From Bradyrhizobium ontarionense (lineage in GTDB: Bacteria > Pseudomonadota > Alphaproteobacteria > Rhizobiales > Xanthobacteraceae): a stretch of DNA of 64,000 nt. The notes under the pieces are model-generated. The model did no database searches and was not told the origin of the DNA. It was given only the letters and a program-made list of their open reading frames with translations. Shown here piece after piece: positions 1 through 7,857 of this stretch (the stretch's first letter is position 1; each line of letters starts with the position of its first letter). The stretch is taken from assembly GCF_021088345.1 (NCBI RefSeq), contig NZ_CP088156.1:1984001-2048000 (forward strand). The letters are read 5' to 3'. The position numbers and the translations under genes are program-made.

Positions 1-111
1 CAGGCTGGCGGTCAAAGACGTGAGGTCGTAGCGAAGGGTCATGGCGTAGCGATCCCGCGGCCGATTGCGCCCGGGCTTTGCATCAGTTCGGCCTCTCCTT
101 CGGAAGAAGAG

Positions 112-215
112 GCGCAGGGAAGACCGGGAGCCTGCCGCCCCCATGGCCCCCGTGCAGTGAAAAAGCACGGGGTAGGACCACAGGTTCGGCGGGGACATCC
201 CGGCCTTCCCTGCGC
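112..215. repeat. Long palindromic intergenic repeat
   Basis: The left arm, beginning GCGCAGGGAAGACCGGGAGC, is mirrored by a right arm ending CCCGGCCTTCCCTGCGC. A nested inner stem is CCCCCGTGC/GCACGGGG. The folded element would be a roughly 100-nt hairpin. I recall similar repeats as common in Bradyrhizobium intergenic DNA, but that part is recollection. No gene reads through it convincingly. Confidence 0.65.
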
Positions 216-589
216 GATGGTTTGACAGCTTATACGTGCTCTCCCCGGGGACCGGCTTGATTGCCCCCGTCGTCAGCGGATCATCATCACCACCGACTTG
301 GCCTCAGCATCGGGAGGCCAGGACCACACGATTTCACCGTCGCATCGCTCCGTTCGTCCGCCCGATCGTGAGACCAGGCTGCAGAGCGACGCGCCCACCG
401 CATCCCCGGCCCGACGTTCGTGACGATCGCGAAACGTCCCTCTTGGCGGGCCGGGATGCGCGGAAATGTGGAGCTGATTTGCCCGACGGTGCAAGTGATG
501 AGTCCGCGACAAACTGGCACGACGAGCAGTTTGGGTATGAGAGACATGCACGGATTGCCCGTCGGGCAGATCGACGACTTCATGATAAG
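216..589. other. Decayed intergenic sequence, no supportable gene
   Basis: Several open frames overlap here on both strands, but none has a recognisable domain, a ribosome binding site or a neighbour that explains it. A minus-strand frame contains the string GEIVWSWPPDAE, which resembles translations of repeat-derived sequence I recall from Bradyrhizobiaceae. The stretch is probably a mixture of repeat remnants and the eroded 3' part of the adjacent VapC-type toxin gene. Confidence 0.4.
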
Positions 590-735
590 ATCAAGGACGC
601 TCGGTTCGATCTCTGCACGCATTCATACGACACGAACAATGACGCCGACTGCGCGTCCATCCAGGCGAGCAGCGCGGGAGGCACGGGCCGTCCCGGAGAC
701 CCGGCGGAAATGACGTTGGTGTCGACGAGGTACAA
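590..735 (-). pseudogene. Truncated VapC/FitB-type PIN-domain toxin remnant
   Basis: Directly downstream of the antitoxin gene, a TTG codon opens a frame beginning MYLVDTNVISAGSPGRPVPP and continuing ALLAWMDAQSASLFVS. This is the start of a PIN-domain ribonuclease toxin, including the first acidic catalytic residue in VDTN. Family members normally continue with a VAEIEDGI-like segment and reach about 135-145 residues. Here the frame stops after 48 codons. A neighbouring frame restarts with RAEIEPSVLDLI, suggesting a frameshift followed by loss of the rest. The first PIN acidic residue is present but the others are missing, so no active toxin is expected. The start is a guess because no canonical ATG is present. 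Confidence 0.7.
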
Positions 736-739
736 GGCG

Positions 740-988
740 TCAGAATTTAGCGGCCCGGACCGGAACGGGATTTCGTTCAGGCAGATCGTCGGCCGTGAGT
801 GGCGCGGCCATCAGCAATCGCCCGAAGGTCGGAACGTGGGAAAGCCGCTCCCACTCCTCGTAGCTCAAGACGACCGCCTGGCGTTTGCCGTGGCGCGTGA
901 TCACCGAGGGCTTTCCTTCCATGGCCTCATCGACCACGGCAGACGGGCTGGCCTTTGCCTCGCGAAGCTGGATTTCCCGCATGGCCAC
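740..988 (-). CDS. Phd/YefM-family type II antitoxin (orphaned)
   Basis: This 82-residue protein fits the Phd/YefM antitoxin family. The N-terminal half (MREIQLREAKASPSAVVDEA, then GKPSVITRHGKRQAVVLSYEEW) is the DNA-binding dimer fold. The Pro-rich tail (PLTADDLPERNPVPVR) is the toxin-neutralising segment. Family members repress their own operon and block a PIN or RelE toxin. The stop codon lies 4 nt before the TTG of a VapC-like frame that is clearly broken, so the antitoxin now appears orphaned. A 7+7 palindrome 8 bp upstream of the start is a good autoregulatory operator candidate. The second methionine (codon 3) is an alternative start. Confidence 0.85.
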   Translation of the reverse strand: MAMREIQLREAKASPSAVVDEAMEGKPSVITRHGKRQAVVLSYEEWERLSHVPTFGRLLMAAPLTADDLPERNPVPVRAAKF

Positions 989-995
989 CTCACTG

Positions 996-1010
996 TGACT
1001 ACAGTAGTCA
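996..1010 (-). promoter_or_regulatory. Candidate antitoxin operator (palindrome)
   Basis: TGACTAC-A-GTAGTCA is a perfect 7-bp inverted repeat around one central base. It lies 8 bp upstream of the Phd-family antitoxin start. Its position and symmetry suit autorepression by a dimeric antitoxin. Binding is inferred, not shown. Confidence 0.55.
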
Positions 1011-1136
1011 TATCACGGAAAGTGCAGCTTTCTGCAAGACCGCCCCGCAAAGGCCCATCTTTGACGATGAAGATCCAAGGTTCTTCTGTCGATTGAGTGC
1101 ACTGTCATCGACATACGAAGTCCACGCGGCTTGTCC

Positions 1137-2078
1137 TCAATCCCACCAGAAGTACCACCAGTCATTCGCCATCAGCGCGGCGGCAAGAGCGCTCAAGGTC
1201 TCCGCTCCCTGGTCGATGATATCGTTGCAGTACACGTAGTGTTCCCGCGCCAGCGCGAGCGCTTCCTCGCGCGTCTTCGGCCGGCTTGCCACCCGCAAAT
1301 TGATGGTGTCGGCGCTCATGCCGACGAGCTCCGCGCCATAGCGGTCGCGCCAGCTCCGCAGGGCAGCGACATGTTCTTCGGGCTTGGGGCAGCCGTTCCA
1401 ATCGCCCCAGCGGAGAAGAGCCGGAATGGTCGTCCAGTCATCGGTCGGCGCCAGACCGATGATGACCTTCTGAAGCGGCTGTCCTGTGCGAGTATCCTCC
1501 GCCACCGACAAGCCCCACCCCGTCTCCGGCCTGTCCGGCCATTCGCCGATCGGAGGCTCATGCCTGTCTCTGACCATCGCCGCGATGGTCTCGTCGCGTG
1601 TCAGGGTTCGGGTCTTCCCGTCTTTGGTCTCGGTGATCACCGGCAGCGGCATGTCCGGTTTTGCCGCGAGAAGATCCTTCAGGTGCTGGACCGCGGCCTG
1701 GTGGCCGGCCACGTTGCGCGCGGCGAGATCATCGGGAAACCTGATCTCTGCTGCTTTTTGCAGGATCTCTTCGACCGACCGTAGCGGCGGGCCATAGGGT
1801 CCGTTCGGACCAAAGGGCGTCAGGAGATTGCCCAACGAGTGATGCTCGTCTTCACCTCCGAGCACGACCGGGATTCCCTGCCCGGCGGCTTTCAGCTCCT
1901 GCCATTTCGCCAGCGCATTATCGCCCGTGGTCTCGACCAGCTTGAGCGGAAACCTCTCGATCGCTTGTCGCTGATAGTTCTGTGCGATCTCGTCCGGTGT
2001 CACTGCTCGCGCTCTCCATGGCATGGCCGCCCCCAGCGCTCCGGCGAACAGCCCTCTCAAGATGTCCCGCCGCCGCAT
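1137..2078 (-). CDS. Tat-exported DUF4253 domain protein
   Basis: The start is placed at the ATG giving MRRRDILRGLFAGALGAAMP, a twin-arginine-like signal with a hydrophobic core ending in RARA, because the longer upstream reading adds only unlikely sequence. The 313-residue product carries a C-terminal DUF4253 domain (about residues 205-313) with the family's WTTIPALLRWGDWNGCP segment, a GAELVGMSADTINL strand and a terminal DWWYFWWD motif. The function of DUF4253 is unknown. Similar domains occur in cytoplasmic proteins associated with SMI1/KNR4-like or immunity genes, so an export signal is unusual. The gene stands alone between a broken toxin-antitoxin locus and an SDR gene. Confidence 0.75.
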   Translation of the reverse strand: MRRRDILRGLFAGALGAAMPWRARAVTPDEIAQNYQRQAIERFPLKLVETTGDNALAKWQELKAAGQGIPVVLGGEDEHHSLGNLLTPFGPNGPYGPPLRSVEEILQKAAEIRFPDDLAARNVAGHQAAVQHLKDLLAAKPDMPLPVITETKDGKTRTLTRDETIAAMVRDRHEPPIGEWPDRPETGWGLSVAEDTRTGQPLQKVIIGLAPTDDWTTIPALLRWGDWNGCPKPEEHVAALRSWRDRYGAELVGMSADTINLRVASRPKTREEALALAREHYVYCNDIIDQGAETLSALAAALMANDWWYFWWD

Positions 2079-2257
2079 CGCCAAGCCCTTCGTCGTGCTG
2101 CCCGACCTGAATGGATCATGGCAGGCGCTATGAGCCAGTTTCGAGGCACGCGCGAGGGCCCGCTCAATTTTCCAGAGCGCAGAACCGCCAGTTGCCGCCC
2201 GCGATGCTCCGTGACGCATGGTTCAATCACAGACACGACCTTACCGGATCGCAATCG

Positions 2258-2992
2258 CTATTCCTGCGCCGTCGGCCGCACGACGATGCTTCCGACGTCG
2301 ACGTCGGCGGGTTGCTCGATGGCGAAGGCGATGGCACGGGCGATGGACTCCGCAGGGATGGCGATGGCGGCCAATCGCTCCCGCAGCGCTGCCTGCACTG
2401 CCTCGTCCTTCACCGAGCCGGCGAAGTCGGTCCGGATCATTCCAGGTGAGACCTCGGTGACCCGGATGTTCGGTCCCGACTCCTGTCGAAGGGCTTCGCT
2501 GAGCGTGCGCACGGCGTTCTTGGTCGCCGCATAGACGCCCATCGTCGGCAAAATCTTGAGGCCTGCGGTGGAGACGACATTGATGACGTGTCCGCTCTGC
2601 TGGCGGCCGAACACAGGCAGCGCCGCGGCGATGCCGTACAGTACCCCCTTCAAATTGACGTCGATCATCTGCTCCCATTCGTCGACACGCAACGCATCGA
2701 AACGAGACAGCGGGCCGACGCCGGCGTTGTTGATGATGACATCGAGGCGGCCGAACCGCTCGCATGCGAGGTCGACGAGGTCCACGAGATCGTCGCGCTT
2801 CGTGACATCGGTCTTGCGATAAACGGCTTTGCCGCCATTGGCCTCGATGTCAGCAACGAGGACAGCAATAAGCTGTTCCCGTCGCGCCCCCAGAACGACA
2901 CGGGCGCCTTGCGATGCAAGATGAATGGCAGTGGCCCGACCTATCCCGCTGCCTGCTCCCGTGATGATGACGACTTTGTTCGCAATGCTCAT
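2258..2992 (-). CDS. SDR family NAD(P)-dependent oxidoreductase
   Basis: This 244-residue protein is a classical short-chain dehydrogenase/reductase. It has the TGAGSGIG nucleotide-binding loop at residues 11-18, the NNAG motif (INNAGVGPLSRFD), a catalytic Ser region (VVSTAG) and YAATK as the YxxxK catalytic pair. The PGMIRTDF tail motif is typical of ketoreductases of uncertain substrate. It is transcribed divergently from an AraC-family regulator 63 bp away, an arrangement in which the regulator commonly controls the enzyme. Substrate is unknown, and the length is normal for the family. Confidence 0.92.
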   Translation of the reverse strand: MSIANKVVIITGAGSGIGRATAIHLASQGARVVLGARREQLIAVLVADIEANGGKAVYRKTDVTKRDDLVDLVDLACERFGRLDVIINNAGVGPLSRFDALRVDEWEQMIDVNLKGVLYGIAAALPVFGRQQSGHVINVVSTAGLKILPTMGVYAATKNAVRTLSEALRQESGPNIRVTEVSPGMIRTDFAGSVKDEAVQAALRERLAAIAIPAESIARAIAFAIEQPADVDVGSIVVRPTAQE

Positions 2993-3055
2993 GGCTGGCC
3001 TCCTGTTTGAGGAGACCTAGGCAATCGGGGCTGGAGGATCTATGCTTATTCGACC

Positions 3056-3976
3056 ATGATGTTGTCGCGTTCGTCCACATCTCGCGCTGATCCGTTATCG
3101 GATGTGCTGACCGTCCTGGGGGCGCGCAGCGGCGGACGAACCCGTCTTGAGGCTACCGGTGCGTGGGGTCTCGCCTTCCCCGAGAGACAGCGATTGAAGC
3201 TCGTCGCCGTTCTGCGCGGGGCATGCTGGATGATCCTGCCCGGCGAGCCTGCACGACGATTGGCGGAAGGCGACGTCTTCCTCATCGGCAGCTCGACTCA
3301 CGCGGTGGCGAGCCATCCCGACATCGAGCCGACCGACGGCGCCGCCTTGTACGCGGAGCCTGGCTGCGATGTCGTCCGATTGGGTGGCGATGACACCATC
3401 ATGATCGGCGGAAGCATCACCTTCGCGAGTGCCGAAGCCAGCTTCGTGCTCGACGCGCTTCCCCGCTTTTTGCACATCGAGAAGACATCGGGTTCGGCCG
3501 CCGCCGTATCTCGGACACTCGATCTGTTGGATGCCGAGGCTGGCCGGGAGCATATCGGCGGATCGCTCGTCACCACGCGACTTGCCGAGATCCTGTTCGT
3601 GGAGGCCATCCGTGCCTACGTTGCCGAGCACGGCGAGGCCTGCGTCGGCTGGATCGGGGCTCTTGCGGATCGTCCGATCGGGGAATCCCTTCGACTGATG
3701 CACGGCGCGGTCGCGCATCCATGGACCGTCGCCGCGCTGGCGGCGCGGGTCGGCATGTCGCGATCGGCCTTCTCGGCTCGCTTCGCGCGCCGCGTCGGCA
3801 AGCCTCCGCTCGACTATCTGACCTCCTGGCGGATGCTGCTGGCGCGGCAGCTGTTGAGCGAACGCGAGACGAACCTCGCGAGCGTCGCCCGCGAGGTCGG
3901 GTATCTCTCTCAGAGCGCTTTCGGCCATGCCTTCAAACGGACCTTCGGCTATTCGCCGAAAGCAGAGCACAGGTGA
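3056..3976 (+). CDS. AraC-family transcriptional regulator with cupin N-terminal domain
   Basis: This 306-residue regulator has an N-terminal cupin-type sensing domain (about 20-190; LVAVLRGACWMILPGEPARRL) as in regulators of SDR/aldo-keto genes. The C-terminal AraC DNA-binding domain covers about 210-303. Both helix-turn-helix parts are visible: WTVAALAARVGMSRSAFSARF, then LASVAREVGYLSQSAFGHAFKR. The gene is divergent from the SDR gene with a 63-bp shared promoter region, so local control of that oxidoreductase is the natural inference. Two adjacent ATGs open the gene, and either could be used. Confidence 0.92.
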   Translation: MMLSRSSTSRADPLSDVLTVLGARSGGRTRLEATGAWGLAFPERQRLKLVAVLRGACWMILPGEPARRLAEGDVFLIGSSTHAVASHPDIEPTDGAALYAEPGCDVVRLGGDDTIMIGGSITFASAEASFVLDALPRFLHIEKTSGSAAAVSRTLDLLDAEAGREHIGGSLVTTRLAEILFVEAIRAYVAEHGEACVGWIGALADRPIGESLRLMHGAVAHPWTVAALAARVGMSRSAFSARFARRVGKPPLDYLTSWRMLLARQLLSERETNLASVAREVGYLSQSAFGHAFKRTFGYSPKAEHR

Positions 3977-4152
3977 GCGGTCTTCGACCGCGACCACCTC
4001 GGCCTGAATGACGCTAACGGCAGGAATCTCGGTGAAGGCGGCGCGATCAGCGTGCGGGGTTCTCAACCAGGTTCGGCACGCCTCTCGCTTCCGCGGCGCA
4101 CCATGCTCCGCGTTGTCCACCGAACGTCCGTCGGCGCAACGCGCGAGGCCGT

Positions 4153-4181
4153 TTGACAGTATCGCGTTCCCTCGTTCTACT
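4153..4181 (+). promoter_or_regulatory. Candidate sigma-70 promoter for the exported hydrolase
   Basis: TTGACA (4153-4158), a 17-bp spacer and TCTACT (4176-4181) form a near-consensus housekeeping promoter. It lies 45 bp before the ATG of the hydrolase gene, which also has a good AGGAGG site. The 250 bp upstream contain no other recognisable feature. Confidence 0.5.
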
Positions 4182-4225
4182 CGGTTCCAAAGCCGCGCAA
4201 CAAGCGGCAAGCCAGGAGGACGGTC

Positions 4226-5314
4226 ATGGAGCGACACATTGGTGCCGCACCGGCGGTGCTTGCCGCGTGCGTTCGTTTCAGTCTGACACCAACACGCCGC
4301 GTCGGCCAGCATCCCCTGCGCGTGATCGCAGCGGCGGCCGTGATGATGCTCGCGACGTTCGGACTGTTGTCGAGCGCCACCAGCGCCGTCGCACAAGGCA
4401 TCCCCAAGGACACCCCGGCGCGGATCGAGATGTATCCGATCCCCTCGCTCACGCTGTCCGACCGGCAGTTCCTGTCAGGCGACGACAACGGCAAGCCGGT
4501 CACCGTCGCCGGCGAGCTGCGCGTCGCGCAAGGTAGCGGACGGCTGCCGGTGGTGGTGCTGATGCATGGCTCGGGCGGCGTCGGCGCCAACATCGCGGCC
4601 TGGTCGCGCACATTCAACGGGATGGGTGTGTCGACCTTCGTGATCGACGGCTTCACCGGACGCGGCATCACCGCGACCAGCACCAACCAGGCCCAGCTCG
4701 GCCGGCTCAACCTGATCATTGACATCTATCACGCGCTCGACGTGCTGGCGAAGCATCCGCGCGTCGATCCTGAGCGCATCGTGCTGATGGGGTTTTCGCG
4801 CGGCGGACAGGCGGCGCTGTACGCGAGCCTGGAACGCTTCCACAAGCGCTGGAACACATCGGGGCTGCGGTTCGCCGCCTACATTCCGTTCTATCCGGAC
4901 TGCGCCACGACCTATCTCGGCGACACCGACGTGGTGGCGCGGCCGATCCGGATCTTCCACGGCGGACCGGACGACTACAATCCGGTGCGGACCTGCAAGG
5001 CCTTCGTCGAGCGGCTGAAGACAGCCGGGCGCGACGTCGAGCTGACGGAATATCCGGACTCGCCGCACGGCTTCGATCTCGGCCTGCTCGGCGCCAACAT
5101 GGTCGCCGTCGCCACCAAAGCGCAGACCGTGCGCAACTGCCGCATTCGGGAAGGCGACGGCGGCATGCTGATGAATGCCGAGACGCAGCAGCCCTTCACC
5201 TATCAGGACGCCTGCGTCGAGTTCGATCCGCATGTCGGCGGCAATCCGGCGACGGCGGAAGCCGCGCGCCAGGCTGTGACGGATTTCCTGCGCACGCTGC
5301 TCAAATTGTCGTGA
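4226..5314 (+). CDS. Exported dienelactone hydrolase-family alpha/beta hydrolase
   Basis: The 362-residue product begins after a strong AGGAGG site. Residues 1-56 form an unusually long N-terminal region ending in a hydrophobic signal (VIAAAAVMMLATFGLLSS, then SAVAQ), so secretion to the periplasm is expected. The mature part is an alpha/beta hydrolase of the dienelactone hydrolase type. HGSGGVG supplies the oxyanion-hole region, GFSRGG the nucleophile elbow (Ser here, whereas true dienelactone hydrolases use Cys), HGGPDDYNP the acid region and DSPHGFD the catalytic His. The substrate is unknown. Three Cys near the end could form disulphides in the periplasm. Confidence 0.87.
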   Translation: MERHIGAAPAVLAACVRFSLTPTRRVGQHPLRVIAAAAVMMLATFGLLSSATSAVAQGIPKDTPARIEMYPIPSLTLSDRQFLSGDDNGKPVTVAGELRVAQGSGRLPVVVLMHGSGGVGANIAAWSRTFNGMGVSTFVIDGFTGRGITATSTNQAQLGRLNLIIDIYHALDVLAKHPRVDPERIVLMGFSRGGQAALYASLERFHKRWNTSGLRFAAYIPFYPDCATTYLGDTDVVARPIRIFHGGPDDYNPVRTCKAFVERLKTAGRDVELTEYPDSPHGFDLGLLGANMVAVATKAQTVRNCRIREGDGGMLMNAETQQPFTYQDACVEFDPHVGGNPATAEAARQAVTDFLRTLLKLS

Positions 5315-5431
5315 CAAAAAACAGAACGATTTGGATCAATTCTTGATGTGACACATCGAACGTATCAGGTGTTCCTGCGTTGTCGCACGATTTTCGACGA
5401 TGACATTTCAACGATGACATGGAGCCCGATG

Positions 5432-5914
5432 ATGCGCGCCTCTCGCCTTGCGATCCCCATCCTGCTGACCGCCCTCGCCGCGGGGAGCGCGGCCCATGCC
5501 GCGCCCGCCTCGCCGTTCCGGGGCCTGGAAGGCTCCTGGACCGGCGGCGGCGTGCTGAGCACCTCCGACGGCAACCAGGAGCGGCTGCGCTGCCGCGCCG
5601 CCTACGACGTCGGCGGCGCCGGCGAGCAGCTGCGCCTCAACATCCGCTGCGCCAGCGACAGCTACAACATCGATCTCTCCAGCGACGTCGCCTATCGCGG
5701 CGGCGAGATCTCGGGGCAATGGACCGAGGCCAGCCACAATGCCTCGGGCACGATCGAAGGCCGGGCGTCGGGCAATCGCATCGAGGCGCAGGCGCGCGGC
5801 CAGACCTTCTCAGCCGGCCTGTCGCTGACCACCAGCGGCCGCCGTCAGACGGTCTCGATCCGGCCCACGGGCACGGAGATCACCGGCGTCGATCTGGAGC
5901 TATCGCGGCGCTGA
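5432..5914 (+). CDS. Exported hypothetical protein
   Basis: This protein of about 160 residues starts MRASRLAIPILLTALAAGSA with an AHAAP cleavage region, so it is exported. A GGAG site at 5421-5424 supports the paired ATGs at 5429/5432 rather than the longer upstream reading. The mature protein (GLEGSWTGGGVLSTSDGNQE, then regular beta-rich segments with two Cys) resembles small periplasmic beta-barrel proteins of unknown role annotated in Bradyrhizobiaceae. It follows the exported hydrolase by about 115 bp on the same strand. No catalytic motif is visible. Confidence 0.75.
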   Translation: MRASRLAIPILLTALAAGSAAHAAPASPFRGLEGSWTGGGVLSTSDGNQERLRCRAAYDVGGAGEQLRLNIRCASDSYNIDLSSDVAYRGGEISGQWTEASHNASGTIEGRASGNRIEAQARGQTFSAGLSLTTSGRRQTVSIRPTGTEITGVDLELSRR

Positions 5915-5959
5915 GCGACGCACCGAAGTCAGCGCGCACCGATCTCCGTGAGACGCACC

Positions 5960-7078
5960 TCAGTGCTGCAGAGAAAGAGCCCTGCGTCGCTCGAAGAGAC
6001 TTCGCGCCTTGTCATACAGCGCCAGATCCACGGCATTCAATTGCCTGATGCTCTCGATGTCAGACGATGAAACAGGCGGGGCAGACGCACGAATCTTATT
6101 CACGTTGAGGCGTTTCGCGGTCAGATCGATACCGACCATCAACGACAAGGAGGCTACGGCCTCATTGAAATGTTCCACGATGCCGACGAAGTCGAAGCTC
6201 GACAAATTTCGTTCGGCCTCTCCGCGCAGATCCCGGATTGCAGCTTGGTACTCCGGCCTGACGTCACGAGCGATGGCCTTGGCCTGGTAATTCTCCGTCA
6301 CCATCCGGACCGCCGGATCATCGCATTTCAAGAATTCCGTCAGAGTGGTCCCTTGGGCGATTTCGATCGCCCTCCTGCTGTAGGAGGATATCGGTGAGTC
6401 CGTTCTCAAAAAATAATAACTTGATATCACACGCTCGACCGGGTCTCTCAGGAACGTGAGCAGGAAACGATCGGGACGCAATTTAGCCGTATGCTGATAG
6501 TTGAAATGTCCGATCACGAGATCGTTGAGCGATATTTCAGAAGATGAAACTTCATCAAAGTTTTCCAACGATTCGTGGAAGATAGCCGTGCCCTTCATGG
6601 CTTCGAACAATGCATGTTGAAGCGAGGTGCCCGCCGTCTTCCCGATGTGCATGAAACAGAGCTGACGCCCCGCCAAGCCGTTTGGCAGAATTCGCTCATC
6701 GTTTCTGGATTTTTCCAGACTGTTCAGCAGGCGCCGCCGCCGATCTTTCGCCAAAGCCAACTCGCCGCAGCAATTTTCATAGGCTCCACGGTAGCCGTCG
6801 TACCCCTTGCGGAGTTCGGTGGCTTCAACCGCCAGAGCCTCAAAAGCCACCTTCTGCTCGGCAGAACGTCTTCGAAGATCGCTGACCTGCGCCGCCAAAG
6901 CGTCAATGATGGTGTTGTATTTGTCCCATCGTCGAGGGACATCACCTACGTCCGTCCTAGCCAAACCCAACCTGACCATCACGTTTCGGAGCGTGTTGAT
7001 CTTCCGTCTGAGACGACGGATGGCGCGCCGTACCATAATTATCAGCAGTGAAGGAAGAACGTCCAAGCGAATACGCAT
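5960..7078 (-). CDS. Sulfotransferase family protein with coiled-coil N-terminus
   Basis: The C-terminal two-thirds is a PAPS-dependent sulfotransferase of the carbohydrate (heparan 2-O/family 2) type. CFMHIGKTAGTSLQHALFEA is the 5'-phosphosulfate loop, and LTFLRDPVERVISSYYFLR is the 3'-phosphate site. The first ~40 residues are hydrophobic then strongly basic (LPSLLIIMVRRAIRRLRRKI). They are followed by a heptad-like region (about 60-120), which suggests membrane or surface association. The start MRIRLDV is chosen, and an ATG 12 codons upstream is possible. In rhizobia such enzymes can sulfate surface polysaccharides or secreted signals, but the acceptor here is unknown. No glycan genes lie nearby. 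Confidence 0.85.
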   Translation of the reverse strand: MRIRLDVLPSLLIIMVRRAIRRLRRKINTLRNVMVRLGLARTDVGDVPRRWDKYNTIIDALAAQVSDLRRRSAEQKVAFEALAVEATELRKGYDGYRGAYENCCGELALAKDRRRRLLNSLEKSRNDERILPNGLAGRQLCFMHIGKTAGTSLQHALFEAMKGTAIFHESLENFDEVSSSEISLNDLVIGHFNYQHTAKLRPDRFLLTFLRDPVERVISSYYFLRTDSPISSYSRRAIEIAQGTTLTEFLKCDDPAVRMVTENYQAKAIARDVRPEYQAAIRDLRGEAERNLSSFDFVGIVEHFNEAVASLSLMVGIDLTAKRLNVNKIRASAPPVSSSDIESIRQLNAVDLALYDKARSLFERRRALSLQH

Positions 7079-7313
7079 TACAAGATTCTCACGCGATGCC
7101 TCCCAACGCTTCACCCGATCTGCTGAAGCAAGATCACGCGGGAGGAACTATCATTGGCCTTAGTACAGCTATCCTGTCCGAACGCGCCGTCGGCCGCAAT
7201 CGGCCGAACGCATGACTTATCAAGTTCAAAAAAGGCGATGGCTCTGCCGACGGAGATAGGACGCGCCATGCACGCCCCCATCGTAAGCAGCACCGTCGCA
7301 TCACAGCGCGCCG

Positions 7314-7436
7314 ACGTTTCACCAGGGACTTGCGGATCTCGCTGCGCCGAGGCGCGACATGGGCTGATACGCGTGCGAGCAACATGCTGGCGCCGGCCAT
7401 CAGGCCAAGCACTCGGCGGCGGCTGACCAGAGGCAT
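7314..7436 (-). pseudogene. N-terminal remnant of a duplicated class D beta-lactamase
   Basis: The frame from 7436 reads MPLVSRRRVLGLMAGASMLL and then AHVAPRRSEIRKSLVKR. This is nearly the same as the signal peptide and first mature residues of the intact beta-lactamase at 7858-8682 (MPLITRRRALGLMAGASMLP). Similarity ends abruptly after about 40 residues, so the catalytic domain is missing. The spacer before it (7437-7535) also matches the spacer between the intact flhX and bla genes. Together they show a decayed tandem copy. Confidence 0.85.
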
Positions 7437-7535
7437 TGCTGGTCGCTTCGTCCGTGCTTCGCCCTACCTATCACGGGGCGATCGCGATCGAAGCATGGCG
7501 GCAGCCACAAAATCGAGCTCGTCGCTGCGCGCCGG

Positions 7536-7770
7536 TCAGCGCGTCGGCCGCGACAGGTTGAGCACGAACACCAGGACCTCGGCGACCGCCTTGTAGAGCT
7601 CCTCCGGGATCTCGTCGCCGAGCTCGACATCGGAGAGCGCGCCGGCCAGCATCTCGTTCTCCTCGATCGGGATGTCGTGGGCCTTCGCGACCTCGGTGAT
7701 CTTGACGCCGATCGTGCCCTTGTCCGTGGCGACGACATGCGGGCGCGCCCTGCCCCTTGTCGCAATGCAG
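7536..7770 (-). pseudogene. Decayed copy of the FlhB-C-terminal-like gene (flhX')
   Basis: The minus strand encodes HVVATDKGTIGVKITEVAKA, then HDIPIEENEMLAGALSDVEL and LNLSRPTR. This is a close match to the C-terminal three-quarters of the intact gene at 8783-9076. Compared with it, one extra base in the segment around 7742-7755 shifts the frame. The first ~20 codons are lost where repeat DNA begins at 7773. An open frame still runs through from inside the repeat, but its N-terminus is not flhX-derived, so it is called a pseudogene. Confidence 0.82.
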
Positions 7771-7772
7771 TT

Positions 7773-7847
7773 CCGTAGGGTGGGCACGGCGCGCGATGCT
7801 GCCGTCAACAACGATAGGCGTGCAATGCGCCTTTGCCCACCTTACGG
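7773..7847. repeat. Palindromic repeat, GTAGGGTGGGCA family
   Basis: The element opens CCGTAGGGTGGGCACGG and closes CCTTTGCCCACCTTACGG, with about 40 bp between the arms. The same sequence family recurs at 23189-23325. It sits exactly at the junction between the intact bla gene and the decayed flhX' copy, so it may mark a rearrangement endpoint. Confidence 0.8.
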
Positions 7848-7857
7848 CACCAGGGCT

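Noticed and set aside
236..1096. Open frame of 286 codons on the plus strand
   Set aside because: It runs antisense across the clear Phd-type antitoxin, has no recognisable domain and no ribosome binding site. It is an artefact of high G+C.
7536..7811. 91-codon frame as an intact second FlhX
   Set aside because: Its N-terminus comes from a palindromic repeat and the matching DNA shows a one-base frameshift relative to the intact gene, so it is treated as a remnant.
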